Positions 8,534 to 18,361 of a DNA stretch of 64,000 nucleotides are shown one piece after another. The stretch spans positions 62,001 through 126,000 of the forward strand of contig NZ_WARX01000014.1 in assembly GCF_009720385.1 (NCBI RefSeq), read 5' to 3'. The position numbers were made by a program, and so were the translations under genes. Under the pieces are notes generated by a model that saw nothing but the letters and a program-made list of their open reading frames with translations, had not been told where the DNA came from and made no database searches. How positions within the stretch are numbered: the first letter of the stretch is position 1; each line of letters opens with the position of its first letter. The stretch is from Catellatospora vulcania (GTDB taxonomy: Bacteria > Actinomycetota > Actinomycetes > Mycobacteriales > Micromonosporaceae).

Positions 8534-9013
8534 TTATCGGCGTCGGACCCGGTGCAGGCGGAACGGCTTGCGGGTGGCGTTCGCCGCCGGGGTCGGCCGG
8601 GGCTCGGCCCGCCCCGAGTCCTCGCCCGCGGACGCCGGGTCGCCGGCCGGAACGAGCGCCACCAGGACACACTCCCGCCCCCAGCGCTCGGCGAGCGCCT
8701 CGGCAGTGCCGGGCGAGTTGAGCCGCTTGCCGGCCAGCGTCACCGCGACCGCGGTCCACTGCTCGCCACCAGGCTCAATCCGCTGCACCTGCGCCGGATA
8801 GGTCACCACCGCTCCGCCGTGATCCCCGCGCAGCGTCACCGTCGCCTCGGCGGCCTCGGCCAGCCCCGGCAGCGCCTGCTCGCCCGGCCCGACCACCACG
8901 TGCAGCCGCCCGTCCTGCGGCAGGCACCACACCGCGTACGCGGGCCCGCCCCCCACCGACACCCACGCCACAGCCGCCTTCTTAGCGGCCTCCTCCACCA
9001 ACGGATGCGTCAT
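8534..9013 (-). CDS. Conserved hypothetical protein, possibly split-barrel fold
   Basis: 159 residues from the ATG at 9013, chosen because GGGAGG sits 9 nt upstream; two upstream in-frame ATGs (9022, 9034) overlap that site. The protein starts MTHPLVEEAAKKAAVAWVSV and alternates strands and turns (VWCLPQDGRLHVVVGPGEQ, EATVTLRGDHGGAVVTYPAQV), resembling pyridoxamine-phosphate-oxidase-like split barrels. I see no clear flavin motif. The C-terminal 30 residues are polar. It is upstream of the MgtE-N/CBS gene (37 bp) and probably in the same transcript. Function unknown. Confidence 0.7.
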   Translation of the reverse strand: MTHPLVEEAAKKAAVAWVSVGGGPAYAVWCLPQDGRLHVVVGPGEQALPGLAEAAEATVTLRGDHGGAVVTYPAQVQRIEPGGEQWTAVAVTLAGKRLNSPGTAEALAERWGRECVLVALVPAGDPASAGEDSGRAEPRPTPAANATRKPFRLHRVRRR

Positions 9014-9033
9014 ACCGCCCATCCTCCCACCCA

Positions 9034-9086
9034 AAGGAAGGGCACCTTCACATCGCTATACGTAGAGCAAGGGCACCTTCTTAACG
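9034..9086. repeat. Palindromic element B1
   Basis: Family B copy. Two blocks GAAGGGCACCTTC and CAAGGGCACCTTC flank a core CGCTATACGTAG and end in TTAACG. Each block is itself a near palindrome (GAAGG-GCA-CCTTC). Here the blocks are direct repeats, unlike B2 and B4 where they are inverted. It lies just upstream of the start at 9013 and could affect its expression. Confidence 0.75.
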
Positions 9087-9166
9087 CCGCACCCACGGTG
9101 ACCTGCCCACTTCCGGGCCACCGCGACAGGAGCCGAGCCGACACCCCACCAAGTGGGGCTTCGGTC

Positions 9167-9230
9167 GTGCAGTTTCGGGGAAACTGCGCTCCGGATTCCG
9201 CCGATGGCGGCACTTTCCCCGAAACTGCAC
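9167..9230. repeat. Palindromic element E1 (64 bp, 17-bp arms)
   Basis: Arms GTGCAGTTTCGGGGAAA at 9167-9183 and its exact complement at 9214-9230. The interior holds a second weak pairing (TCCGCCGATGGCGGCA). It lies 15 bp downstream of the EamA gene stop (minus strand) and may serve as its terminator. It is the only copy of this family in the window. Confidence 0.8.
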
Positions 9231-9245
9231 GGGGTGTGTGGCGGG

Positions 9246-10178
9246 TCAGCGGCCGGTGGCGGGCAGGTCGACGTCCACCGGGTCGGGGGTGGGTAGGGCG
9301 GCGGGGCGGCGGGCACCGAGGATGACGGCGGCGACACCGGCCATGAGCAGGGCGATGCCGGGCCAGGCGGCGGCGGGCGGGGCCTGGCCCAGCCATACCC
9401 AGCCGAGCACGGCGGCACCGGGCACCTCCAGCAGGATCAGCACGCTGATCGTGGTGGCGGAGACCTTGTGCAGGGCGTAGTTGAACATCGAGTGCCCGAG
9501 CAGCTGCGCCCCGGCGGTCAGCGCGATGATGGCCAACCAGGTCCGGTCGTCGAAGCCGGTCATCTCCACGCCGAAGAGCAGGCACACGCCCAGCAGCAGC
9601 ACGGCGCAGACGGAGTAGCAGAGCGTCGTGTACGTCGTGGTCGAGGTCCGGCTGCGCGCCTTCTCGCCGAAGGACGTGTAGATCGCCGCGAGCAGGCCGC
9701 CGGCGACGGCCAGCAGGTCGCCGACGACCGCCGTACCCCCGCGGGTGAAGTCGGCGCCGGTCGCGATCGCCGCGCCCACCACGGCGCTGCCGATGCCGAT
9801 CCAGGTCCACCGGCCCAGCCGCCGCCCCTGCCAGAGCGCGATCAGCCCGGCCCAGACCGGCTGCGTGGCGACCAGCGCGGTGGCGGTGGCGACGGTGGTC
9901 ATCTTGACGCTGGGCACCCAGGTGGCGAAGTGCCCGGCCAGCGCGAGCCCGGCCAGCACGCTCCACCGCCAGGCGTGGCCCTCGCGCAGCCCGCGCAGCT
10001 CGGCCCGGCGGCGGGTGAGGGTGACCGGGGCGAGCACGCCGACCGCGAGGGCGTTGCGCCAGAAGGCGATGGCCAGCGCGGGCGCGGCGGCGTACGCGAT
10101 GAGCGGCCCGGACGACGACACGGCGACGATCGCGACCGTGATCGCGGCGATGGTGAGCGGGTCGAGCCGTGATCGCAT
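9246..10178 (-). CDS. EamA/DMT-family transporter
   Basis: 310 residues from the ATG at 10178. About ten hydrophobic segments form two EamA repeats, beginning LTIAAITVAIVAVSSSGPLIAY and ending PGIALLMAGVAAVILGAR, with the conserved FWRNALAVG near helix 2 and LEVPGAAVLGWVWLGQ in the second repeat. DMT transporters export or import small metabolites; the substrate cannot be predicted. The 129-bp AT-rich gap to the divergent HAD gene is the likely promoter region for both. Confidence 0.87.
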   Translation of the reverse strand: MRSRLDPLTIAAITVAIVAVSSSGPLIAYAAAPALAIAFWRNALAVGVLAPVTLTRRRAELRGLREGHAWRWSVLAGLALAGHFATWVPSVKMTTVATATALVATQPVWAGLIALWQGRRLGRWTWIGIGSAVVGAAIATGADFTRGGTAVVGDLLAVAGGLLAAIYTSFGEKARSRTSTTTYTTLCYSVCAVLLLGVCLLFGVEMTGFDDRTWLAIIALTAGAQLLGHSMFNYALHKVSATTISVLILLEVPGAAVLGWVWLGQAPPAAAWPGIALLMAGVAAVILGARRPAALPTPDPVDVDLPATGR

Positions 10179-10307
10179 GAAGCCCGATCCTGCCAGGCGC
10201 AGGTGAGCGGCCTGTCGGCGCGCTGACAAATACTAAATGCGTTCATCCGCACACTGTGCGCGATCATCCTATGTACTTCATGTGAGCGGCTGATTACTGT
10301 CGCACGA

Positions 10308-11033
10308 ATGGATTCAGAACCTTCGTTATCCGGCGTAATGCCGCGCGCGATCCTGTTCGACTTCTACGGCACGCTGACCTCGGCGTGCACCCGCGGACCG
10401 GCCCACGAACTGGCCCCCCGGCTGCTCGGCTGCGAGCCCGCCGAGTACTTCGCGGTGCTCAACACCTCCTTCTACCCCCGCTGCCGCGGCGCGTACGGCG
10501 ACGCCCTGGACACCATGCGCTGGGTCGCCGCCGAGCTGGGCGTACGCGTCACCCCCGCGCGGCTGCGCGCCGCCCAGGCGGCCCGGCTGACGGCCGTACG
10601 CGCCGACACGCACCTGCGGCCCGAGGCGGTGCCCACGCTGTGGCGGCTGCGCCGCGCGGGGGTACGCCTGGCCGTGGTCAGCGACTGCGCCTGGGAGCTG
10701 CCCGAGATCATGCGCTCGTTGCCGGTCTACCACCTGCTCGACGCGAAGATCTTCTCGGTGCAGGCCGGCTGCACCAAGCCGGACCCGCGGATCTACCTCG
10801 CCGCCTGCGAGCGGCTGAACGTCTCGCCCGAGGAGTGCGTCTTCGTCGGCGACGGCGGTTCCCGCGAGCTGACCGGCGCGCAGGCGCTCGGCATCCGCGC
10901 CATCCGGCTGGCCGCCCCGGACCTCGCCGACCACCTGCAGTTCGCCTCCGACGACGCTTTCACCGGCGAGTCCGCGCGCACCCTGCCCGACGCAGCCGCA
11001 CTCGCAATGACCCCCCAGCCCGTGGGGGTATGA
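10308..11033 (+). CDS. HAD-superfamily hydrolase
   Basis: 241 residues. Motif I is FDFYGTLT (residues ~15-22), with the nucleophile Asp but Tyr in place of the second Asp, as in haloacid-dehalogenase-like members rather than typical phosphatases. Motif II is VVSDCAW (~125), motif III is the Lys in CTKPDPRIY, and motif IV is FVGDGGSREL. The cap is of the small helical type. The substrate is unknown. Starts at 10308 and at 10338 (MPRAILFDFYG) are both possible; I list the longer. A GC-rich tandem repeat and element B2 follow. Confidence 0.85.
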   Translation: MDSEPSLSGVMPRAILFDFYGTLTSACTRGPAHELAPRLLGCEPAEYFAVLNTSFYPRCRGAYGDALDTMRWVAAELGVRVTPARLRAAQAARLTAVRADTHLRPEAVPTLWRLRRAGVRLAVVSDCAWELPEIMRSLPVYHLLDAKIFSVQAGCTKPDPRIYLAACERLNVSPEECVFVGDGGSRELTGAQALGIRAIRLAAPDLADHLQFASDDAFTGESARTLPDAAALAMTPQPVGV

Positions 11034-11036
11034 CCC

Positions 11037-11177
11037 CACCCCCGACCCCGCCCACCCCCGACCCCGCCCACCCCCGAGCCCGCCCACCCCCGCGCCCGCC
11101 CACCCCCGAGCCCGCCCACCCCCGCGCCCGCCCACCCCCCGCGCCCGCCCGCCCACCCCCCGCGCCCGCCCACCACG
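11037..11177. repeat. GC-rich short tandem repeat
   Basis: About nine imperfect units of roughly 15-16 bp built on CCCGCCCACCCCCG(A/C)G. They start immediately after the HAD gene stop and run towards element B2. One strand is almost free of G inside the units. The repeat is in a convergent intergenic gap and codes for nothing I can support. Confidence 0.8.
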
Positions 11178-11236
11178 AGGCTCGCCCACCACAAAGCAAG
11201 CCCGACCTGCCCCACCGCAGGTGGGCGCAGGTCGGG

Positions 11237-11289
11237 CGTTAAGAAGGGCACCTTCTGCAACGCATAGCGTTAAGAAGGTGCCCTTCCTT
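11237..11289. repeat. Palindromic element B2
   Basis: Family B in its symmetric form: GCGTTAAGAAGGGCACCTTC, a core CGCATAGCG, then AAGAAGGTGCCCTTCCTT, the second block being the complement of the first. It sits between the convergent HAD and SDR genes, 9 bp from the SDR stop. Confidence 0.85.
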
Positions 11290-11297
11290 CGGGCTGG

Positions 11298-12065
11298 TCA
11301 GCCCTGGCGTACGGATTGGCCGCCGTCGATTACGAGCATCTGGCCGGTTATGTAGCCGGCGGCGGGGGAGCAGAGGAAGGCGATGGTGGCGGCGACCTCG
11401 TCGGGGGTGCCGGGGCGGCCCATCGGCGTGTCGTAGCCGAGCTTGAGCTCGGCCAGGGTGGACGCCGAGGTGTGGATGGTGCCGGGGGCGACCGCGTTGA
11501 CGGTGATCCCGTCGGCGACCAGCTCCATCGCCAGCGCGCGGGTCAGGCCCAGCACGCCGGCCTTGGCGGCTGCGTAACCCGCCTCGGCGGGCAGCGCGTT
11601 CACCGGTCCGGCGGTGGCGGCGAGGTTGACGATGCGGCCCCAGCCACGCTCGGACATACCGCTCAGGAACGCCCGGCTGGACAGGAACGCCGTGGTCAGG
11701 TTCCGGTCGATCTCGGCTTTCCACTCCTCGAAGCTGAGCTGCGCCACCGGCCGGATCACCTCCGGGCTGGCCCGGCTGGTCAGGCCGGCGTTGTTGACCA
11801 GGATGTCGACGTCGCCCAGCTGCTCGGTGACCGCGTCGGCGAGCGCGCCGACCTCCGCCTCCAGGGTCAGGTCGGCGACGAAGCCGAGCACGCCCAGTTC
11901 GCCGGCGCGCTCGTGGATGCGCCGGGTGGTGGAGACGACGGCGACCTTCGCGCCGAGTGCGGCCAGCTGGCGAGCGGTGGCGAAGCCGATGCCGTGCGGG
12001 CTGCCGGCACCGGTGACGAGTGCGACCCGGCCGTCCAGCCGGAAGAGATCCATCCGCTCGTTCAT
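11298..12065 (-). CDS. SDR-family NAD(P)-dependent oxidoreductase
   Basis: 255 residues from the ATG at 12065 with AGGAT upstream. Cofactor motif [10 protein letters not shown] is at residues 18-27, NNAG follows, and the active-site YAAAK is in [18 protein letters not shown]. The residue 13 places before the Tyr, normally the catalytic Ser, is Thr in NLAATAG. The C-terminus ends [12 protein letters not shown], as in FabG-like reductases. The Thr substitution makes the standard Ser-Tyr-Lys mechanism uncertain. It lies alone between B2 and the DUF4190 gene; the substrate is unknown. Confidence 0.87.
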   Translation of the reverse strand: MNERMDLFRLDGRVALVTGAGSPHGIGFATARQLAALGAKVAVVSTTRRIHERAGELGVLGFVADLTLEAEVGALADAVTEQLGDVDILVNNAGLTSRASPEVIRPVAQLSFEEWKAEIDRNLTTAFLSSRAFLSGMSERGWGRIVNLAATAGPVNALPAEAGYAAAKAGVLGLTRALAMELVADGITVNAVAPGTIHTSASTLAELKLGYDTPMGRPGTPDEVAATIAFLCSPAAGYITGQMLVIDGGQSVRQG

Positions 12066-12154
12066 GGCTTGATCCTGCCGGTTTGTCCGAGCTGACGCCA
12101 GTAGGAGGCACCGCTTACTCTGTCGGGACCCCTTCACCGGATGGAGCCAGGCCG

Positions 12155-12835
12155 ATGACCGACCCCACCGCGCCGCCGCCTGCGAGCCCCGATCTCGGCA
12201 AGCCGCAGCCGGCGTTCCCGGAGCCGGTGCCGCTGACCTTCGGCTCGGCCGACCCCGTTCCGGCTGCTCCGGCACCCGTTTTCGGCAGCCCTGCCACGGA
12301 TCCGGCCGCGTCGGGCAGCCCGGCCGCGAGCCCCGCCGCGGTGCCGGGGCACTGGCCCAATCCGTACCAGGCGGCCGGTCCCCACCCCGCGAGCGGTCAC
12401 CCGACCGGCGGCTGGCCGCAGGCTGCCGGACAGCCGGCGCCGCCCGCAGGCCCGCCCGGTCAGCCGGGTCCTTACGGCGCCTACCCGCCGCCGGGCTACG
12501 GCCCGTACGGCCCGTACGGCTACGGCCACGTGCAGCGGCGCACCAACGGCATGGCCATCGGCGCGATGGTGACCGCGCTGGCCGGTGTGCTCCTGCTGTG
12601 CTTCTACGGCGTGCCCGCGCTCATCCTCGGCCCGCTCGGCGCGATCCTCGGGCACGTCGCCCGGCGCAAGATCCGCGAGAGCGGCGAGGACGGCGACGGC
12701 ATGGCCCTGACCGGCATCATCGTCGGCTGGATCGCCACCGCGCTGGCGGTCCTCGTCATCGCCGGATTCGTGGCGCTGATCGTCTTCCTGCCGGACAGCC
12801 CGGCCGGGCACTACGAGCCGCCGGGGGCCTTCTGA
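12155..12835 (+). CDS. DUF4190-domain membrane protein with proline-rich N-terminus
   Basis: 226 residues. Residues 1-125 are rich in Pro, Ala and Gly with a [11 protein letters not shown] run. Two membrane helices follow: [34 protein letters not shown] and [31 protein letters not shown], separated by [16 protein letters not shown]. This is the DUF4190 pattern (Gly-rich helix pair around RKI.....GRG). Function unknown; the long tail probably faces the cytoplasm. The ATG at 12155 is preceded by GGAGCCAGG. The methyltransferase gene follows after 33 bp on the same strand. Confidence 0.85.
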   Translation: MTDPTAPPPASPDLGKPQPAFPEPVPLTFGSADPVPAAPAPVFGSPATDPAASGSPAASPAAVPGHWPNPYQAAGPHPASGHPTGGWPQAAGQPAPPAGPPGQPGPYGAYPPPGYGPYGPYGYGHVQRRTNGMAIGAMVTALAGVLLLCFYGVPALILGPLGAILGHVARRKIRESGEDGDGMALTGIIVGWIATALAVLVIAGFVALIVFLPDSPAGHYEPPGAF

Positions 12836-12868
12836 CCGGCTCCGCGGCCCATCGCGCATCCTTGACGT

Positions 12869-14020
12869 ATGGCAGCACTCCCTGAAGCCCTGGCCGAGGT
12901 ACGCGAACTCCTGCTGGCGCCGGACCTGATCCGGGCCACCGCGGGCGGGCAGCGGCGGGACGGGACACCGTCCGTGCAGCGGGCCACGCTGCGCCCGGTG
13001 ACCCTGAAATCGGGCGACCGGGTGCAGTTGGTCACCGAGGACGGGCAGCGTCCGACCACGGTGAACCTCGCCCCCGGCGCGGAGCTGGCGGGCCGGGTGG
13101 ACGAGCTGCTGGCCGAGCCGTTCGGCAGCTGGACCGTGGAGACCGGGCACGGCACGCTGCGCCTGCAGACCACGAAGAAGGGGGCGGTGCTGCACCGCTC
13201 CGCGGCTCCGGCGGCCGCGCCCGCCGTCACCGCGCACGACCGGTCGCGGGAGCACCTGATCGACCCCGGCGATCCGCTGTACGCCGTGATCGGGGGCGAC
13301 GCGGCCAAGCGCCGGCAGGTCGACGCGTTCCTGCGGGCGCTGGACGCGACCCTGCCGGACCCGGCGCAGCTGCCGAGCCCGCTGCACGTGGTCGACCTGG
13401 GCTGCGGCAACGCGTATCTGACCTTCGCCGCGTACCGCCACCTGTCCGGGCTCGGCGTGGACGTGCGGCTGGTCGGCGTGGACGTGCGCGACGACCAGCG
13501 CGAGCGCAACACCGCGATCGCCCGCAAGCTGGGCTGGGAGGATCACGTCAGCTTCGTCGCGGGCACCATCGCCGACGCGCCGGTGCGGCAGGCCGACGTG
13601 GTGCTGGCGCTGCACGCCTGCGACACGGCCACCGACGACGCGCTGGCCCGCGCGCTGTCCTGGGACGCGCGCTGGATCCTGGCCGCGCCCTGCTGCCACA
13701 AGGACCTGTCCCGGCAGCTGCGGCGGCGGCCGCCGGAGGGGGCTGCGGCGCTGCTCACCGAGCACGGCATCCTGCGCGAGCGGTTCGCGGACGTGCTCAC
13801 CGACACGGTGCGCGCGGCACTGCTGCGCCGGCAGGGGTACGCGGTGGAGGTGGTCGAGTTCATCGACTCGGCGCACACCCCGCGCAACGCGATGATCCGC
13901 GCCCACCGCACCGGCCGCCCGCCGTCGCCCCAGGCGGCCGCGGAACTGGCGGCCCTGCTTGCCGAGTGGCAGGTCCAGCCCCACCTCGCGAGCCTGCTGG
14001 CCGACGTCCCGCCCGCCTGA
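12869..14020 (+). CDS. SAM-dependent methyltransferase, Methyltransf_32 type
   Basis: 383 residues. An N-terminal ~125-residue region precedes the methyltransferase domain, whose SAM motif is HVVDLGCGNAYLTFAAY (around 172-188), followed by LVGVDVRDDQRERN. The later motifs LALHACDTATDDAL and APCCHKDL are typical of the METTL25/Methyltransf_32 group, thought to act on RNA. The substrate in bacteria is not known to me. Co-directional with the DUF4190 gene. It ends 55 bp before element F1. Confidence 0.85.
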   Translation: MAALPEALAEVRELLLAPDLIRATAGGQRRDGTPSVQRATLRPVTLKSGDRVQLVTEDGQRPTTVNLAPGAELAGRVDELLAEPFGSWTVETGHGTLRLQTTKKGAVLHRSAAPAAAPAVTAHDRSREHLIDPGDPLYAVIGGDAAKRRQVDAFLRALDATLPDPAQLPSPLHVVDLGCGNAYLTFAAYRHLSGLGVDVRLVGVDVRDDQRERNTAIARKLGWEDHVSFVAGTIADAPVRQADVVLALHACDTATDDALARALSWDARWILAAPCCHKDLSRQLRRRPPEGAAALLTEHGILRERFADVLTDTVRAALLRRQGYAVEVVEFIDSAHTPRNAMIRAHRTGRPPSPQAAAELAALLAEWQVQPHLASLLADVPPA

Positions 14021-14074
14021 CCCGACCCCGTCGCCCGACTCCGCGGGTCCGCGCCCCGGTGGTCCGGGCCCATG

Positions 14075-14156
14075 GTCAAGATCGTTCGATTTGCCAGGCA
14101 GATGGGTGTGAGCGGGTTCAAGATACGCACAGGTGCCAGGCAAGTCGGACGGTCAA
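14075..14156. repeat. Palindromic element F1 (about 82 bp)
   Basis: Outer arms TCAAGATCG.TCGATTTGCC and GGCAAGTCGGACGGTCAAC pair imperfectly (core TTGCC(T/A)GGCA). The asymmetric centre contains CAAGATACGCACAGGTG. F2 at 30613 carries the same element inverted. F1 lies between convergent genes, 9 bp from the stop of the next gene. Confidence 0.8.
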
Positions 14157-14165
14157 CCCCGCGGG

Positions 14166-15212
14166 TCAGGGGGTGAGGGCTTTGGCGAGTTCGATGGCGG
14201 TGTCGGCGAGCAGCGTGTCCGGCGGCATGGGCGCGCCGGCCAGCGCGGCGACGAAGGTGGCGAACCCGGGCAGCGGGTAGCCGTCCTCGTCGGCGATCGC
14301 CGGATCGTGCTTGGCCAGCGAGGCGCGGGTGCGGCCCCAGGCGTCGAGCAGTTCGCGCTGCGACGGCACGCCGAAGCCGTGACCGACCGGCGCGCTGTGG
14401 CGCAGCTTCACCACCGCCGACTCGTTGAGCGTCCCGGCCAGCAGACAGCCGTGCGTGACGAGCTCCGCCTGCCGCGCGTCGAGCCGGCGGTAGACGCTGC
14501 ACCGCCGGTGGCAGGTGGTCGCGCAGACGCAGAGCGCGTGCGAGGTGTTCGAGTGCTGGCGGTCCAGGTAGGTCCGCCAGCCGGCGTTGTTCTCGTGCGC
14601 CACGGTCAGGGTGCGCCGCGCGGCCGACTTCTCCGGTTTGGTGTGCGGGCAGTCCCGGTCCTCGAAGTCGCCCCAGGCGCTGCCGTCGCCGCCCACCGCC
14701 GCGGGCATGCGCACCGGGTCGGCGGCGTGCCCGAGCACCCGCTCCCAGACCAGCAGCGGCCCGTACTCGCTGGCGATGTGCACCGCGGCGACCACCGCCG
14801 TGGTCTCGCCGCGCCGGTAGCGCGCGTCGATGACCTCCAGCAGCAGCCGGAACGTGGGCCGCATGCTGCCCAGCGCGCCGCGGTGCACCTCCTTGGGCGC
14901 CTGCGGCATCCGGCATGCGAGTGCCCGTTCCCGCAGGTGCTCGGGTATGTGGTCGCCGTGCACCTGGTCGGCGACGGCATGCTCGGTGTTGGCCTCCGCG
15001 GCGGCGTTCAGCTCACCGAAGTCCTCGGCGTCGAGGTCGAGCAGCCGCTGCCCGAACGCGCACAGCTGCTGCACGTGGGCGACCGACTCGGTGGACAGCG
15101 CCCCGCCGCCGGCGCGCGGCAGCACACCGGAGTCCGGGGCGACCAGAGCGGCCACCTCCGCGAAGGCGTACCGCCTGGTCAGCGCGATGAGAACGTCGTG
15201 TGCCGTCTCCAC
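14166..15212 (-). CDS. Hypothetical protein with Cys/His cluster
   Basis: 348 residues from the GTG at 15212; an alternative start at 15275 would overlap the heme oxygenase gene by 38 bp. I do not recognise the family. The N-terminal part is helical (AHDVLIALTRRYAFAEVAALV). A notable centre is DFEDRDCPHTKPEKSAARR followed by SHALCVCATTCHRRCSVYRR, which together offer five Cys and several His, suggesting a metal site. No signal peptide or membrane helix is visible. It follows the heme oxygenase gene on the same strand with 25 bp between them, so iron-linked co-expression is possible but unproven. Confidence 0.7.
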   Translation of the reverse strand: METAHDVLIALTRRYAFAEVAALVAPDSGVLPRAGGGALSTESVAHVQQLCAFGQRLLDLDAEDFGELNAAAEANTEHAVADQVHGDHIPEHLRERALACRMPQAPKEVHRGALGSMRPTFRLLLEVIDARYRRGETTAVVAAVHIASEYGPLLVWERVLGHAADPVRMPAAVGGDGSAWGDFEDRDCPHTKPEKSAARRTLTVAHENNAGWRTYLDRQHSNTSHALCVCATTCHRRCSVYRRLDARQAELVTHGCLLAGTLNESAVVKLRHSAPVGHGFGVPSQRELLDAWGRTRASLAKHDPAIADEDGYPLPGFATFVAALAGAPMPPDTLLADTAIELAKALTP

Positions 15213-15237
15213 ACCGGCCAGTGTTCCACGCCCGCGC

Positions 15238-16176
15238 TCACCGGGCAGGCACCCCGAGCAGGGCGCACGCCTCACGGTAGAGCCGGGTCACCTCGACGCG
15301 CACCTGGGCGCGCTCGGTCAGCTGCTCGGCGAAGGGCACCCGGATCGGCGTCTCGACACCGTTGATCACGGCGTTGAACTCGATGCCGCGGTTGTCCATG
15401 CCCGACATCAGCGCCGCGGTGGCGTCCGGGCGGGCCGGCTCGGGGAGCGCGGCCTGGCAGATCAGCAGCGAGTCGGCCGGGTGGTCCTCGTTCATGTGCC
15501 GCATGATCTGGGCGATCACCTCCGGCGGGAACGGGTTCGGGTGCACCCGGCCCAGGTCGGCCAGCAGGTCGGTGTTCAGCCGGTACGCGAGCTTCACCTC
15601 GTCGATGATGCGGTCCTGTTCGGCGGCGCCCCACGGCGCGGCGTCGAGCCGGGCGCGGTAGGCCTCCTTGAACGCGGTGAGGTCGGTGATGCCGTCGAAG
15701 GCGTAGAAACGCAGCCCGTCGCCGCCCAGGGTGAGCCCGTAGGAGCGGGCCAGGGCACGGGCCACGTACTGCCCGCCGGACAGGTCGCCCAGGTAGCGGT
15801 TGTAGTGGTGGGCGACGTAGCCGCCGGGCCAGGTGAAGGCGACTTCGCGCAGGCGGGCGGTGTACTCGGCGGTGGTCGCGACGGGGATGAGCGCGTCGCG
15901 CCAGTCGGCCCCGAGCAGGAAGGCGAGGTCCTCGGCGAGCGCGGGCAGGCGGGTGAGCGCGTCGGCGTGGAAGCCGGCCGCGACCGGTTCCCCGCTCCAG
16001 TGCGCGGCGGCCTCCTCCAGCACCTGGTAGACGAGGTAGTGCTGCGCGGTCAGCGCAGCGTGGGCGGCGACGGTGAGCCGCCCCCGGGTCAGGTCGTCCA
16101 GGAACGTCGTCTGCTCGGCCGAGCTGTGGTCGGACCAGGTGGCGGCGCGCAGGCGGGTGGAGAAGGGCTCACTCAT
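15238..16176 (-). CDS. Heme oxygenase with C-terminal DUF2470 domain
   Basis: 312 residues. Residues 1-~215 are a biliverdin-producing heme oxygenase: proximal His17 in TWSDHSSAEQ and the distal helix motif YLGDLSGGQ. Heme oxygenases split heme to release iron, biliverdin and CO. Residues ~225-312 form a DUF2470 domain (MRHMNEDHPADSLLICQA), related to the heme-binding split-barrel/HugZ group, so the protein is a fusion roughly 90 residues longer than simple HmuO. The start at 16176 fits the usual MSEPFSTRLR beginning. An IdeR-type iron box lies 20 bp upstream. A partner reductase or heme uptake system is not in the window. Confidence 0.92.
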   Translation of the reverse strand: MSEPFSTRLRAATWSDHSSAEQTTFLDDLTRGRLTVAAHAALTAQHYLVYQVLEEAAAHWSGEPVAAGFHADALTRLPALAEDLAFLLGADWRDALIPVATTAEYTARLREVAFTWPGGYVAHHYNRYLGDLSGGQYVARALARSYGLTLGGDGLRFYAFDGITDLTAFKEAYRARLDAAPWGAAEQDRIIDEVKLAYRLNTDLLADLGRVHPNPFPPEVIAQIMRHMNEDHPADSLLICQAALPEPARPDATAALMSGMDNRGIEFNAVINGVETPIRVPFAEQLTERAQVRVEVTRLYREACALLGVPAR

Positions 16177-16195
16177 GCGCAGCACCGTACGCGAG

Positions 16196-16214
16196 TAAGG
16201 ACACCCTAACCTCA
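16196..16214 (-). promoter_or_regulatory. Probable IdeR/DtxR iron box
   Basis: Read on the minus strand the site is TGAGGTTAGGGTGTCCTTA. It matches the DtxR/IdeR consensus TTAGGTTAGSCTAACCTAA at 14 of 19 positions, with the left half almost perfect. It ends 20 bp upstream of the heme oxygenase start, where a repressor would block transcription in iron-replete cells. Function is inferred from position and match only. Confidence 0.65.
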
Positions 16215-16257
16215 AACTTTCGTTTGATCCTGGCCTGCGAAAAGATTCCGGCCTGCG

Positions 16258-16306
16258 AAAAAGGGACGCCCCTACGCTGTTTCTACAGCGTGGGGGCGTC
16301 CCTTTT
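16258..16306 (-). terminator. Terminator of the DEAD-box helicase gene
   Basis: A stem of about 20 bp (AAAGGGACGCCCC.ACGCTGT with its complement) and loop TTCT, with AAAA on the left and TTTT on the right. It works in both directions, but the helicase gene ends 11 bp away on the minus strand. The sequence GGCCTGCGAAAA occurs twice just beside it (16232-16260). Confidence 0.85.
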
Positions 16307-16316
16307 GACGTGAACG

Positions 16317-18065
<1,749 letters not shown>

Positions 18066-18361
18066 CAGGTTCTGGGGTGCCCTCTCAGTGATCCGCGTAC
18101 GGCGGACCCTGCGGGCTGCCCAGCGGATGTCGGTACGCCCGGTTCATCGAAGGGCGTATATGTAGTCTCGAGCGCGGGGCGCGGCGATGAAGGATGTGGA
18201 TCCCATCGCGCGGCGCGATCGTTGGGGACCGCGGCGCCGCACACGCGACGACATGGGCATCGGGCCCATGTCAACTCAGCCATCGTACGGCCCGGTGGCC
18301 GTCTGGTCACCTGGTGTGTGTCGAATTCCCGGTTCTTAGTGGGATTTCCCACGCAAAACGG

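Noticed and set aside
11037-11177. Possible CRISPR array
   Set aside because: Units are ~15 bp, without unique spacers and without cas genes; it is a simple tandem repeat.
12134-14143. 669-codon reverse-strand ORF opposite the DUF4190 and methyltransferase genes
   Set aside because: Its composition (Arg, Gly, Ala, Val, His) is that of a shadow frame of GC-rich coding DNA; both plus-strand genes have clear domains.
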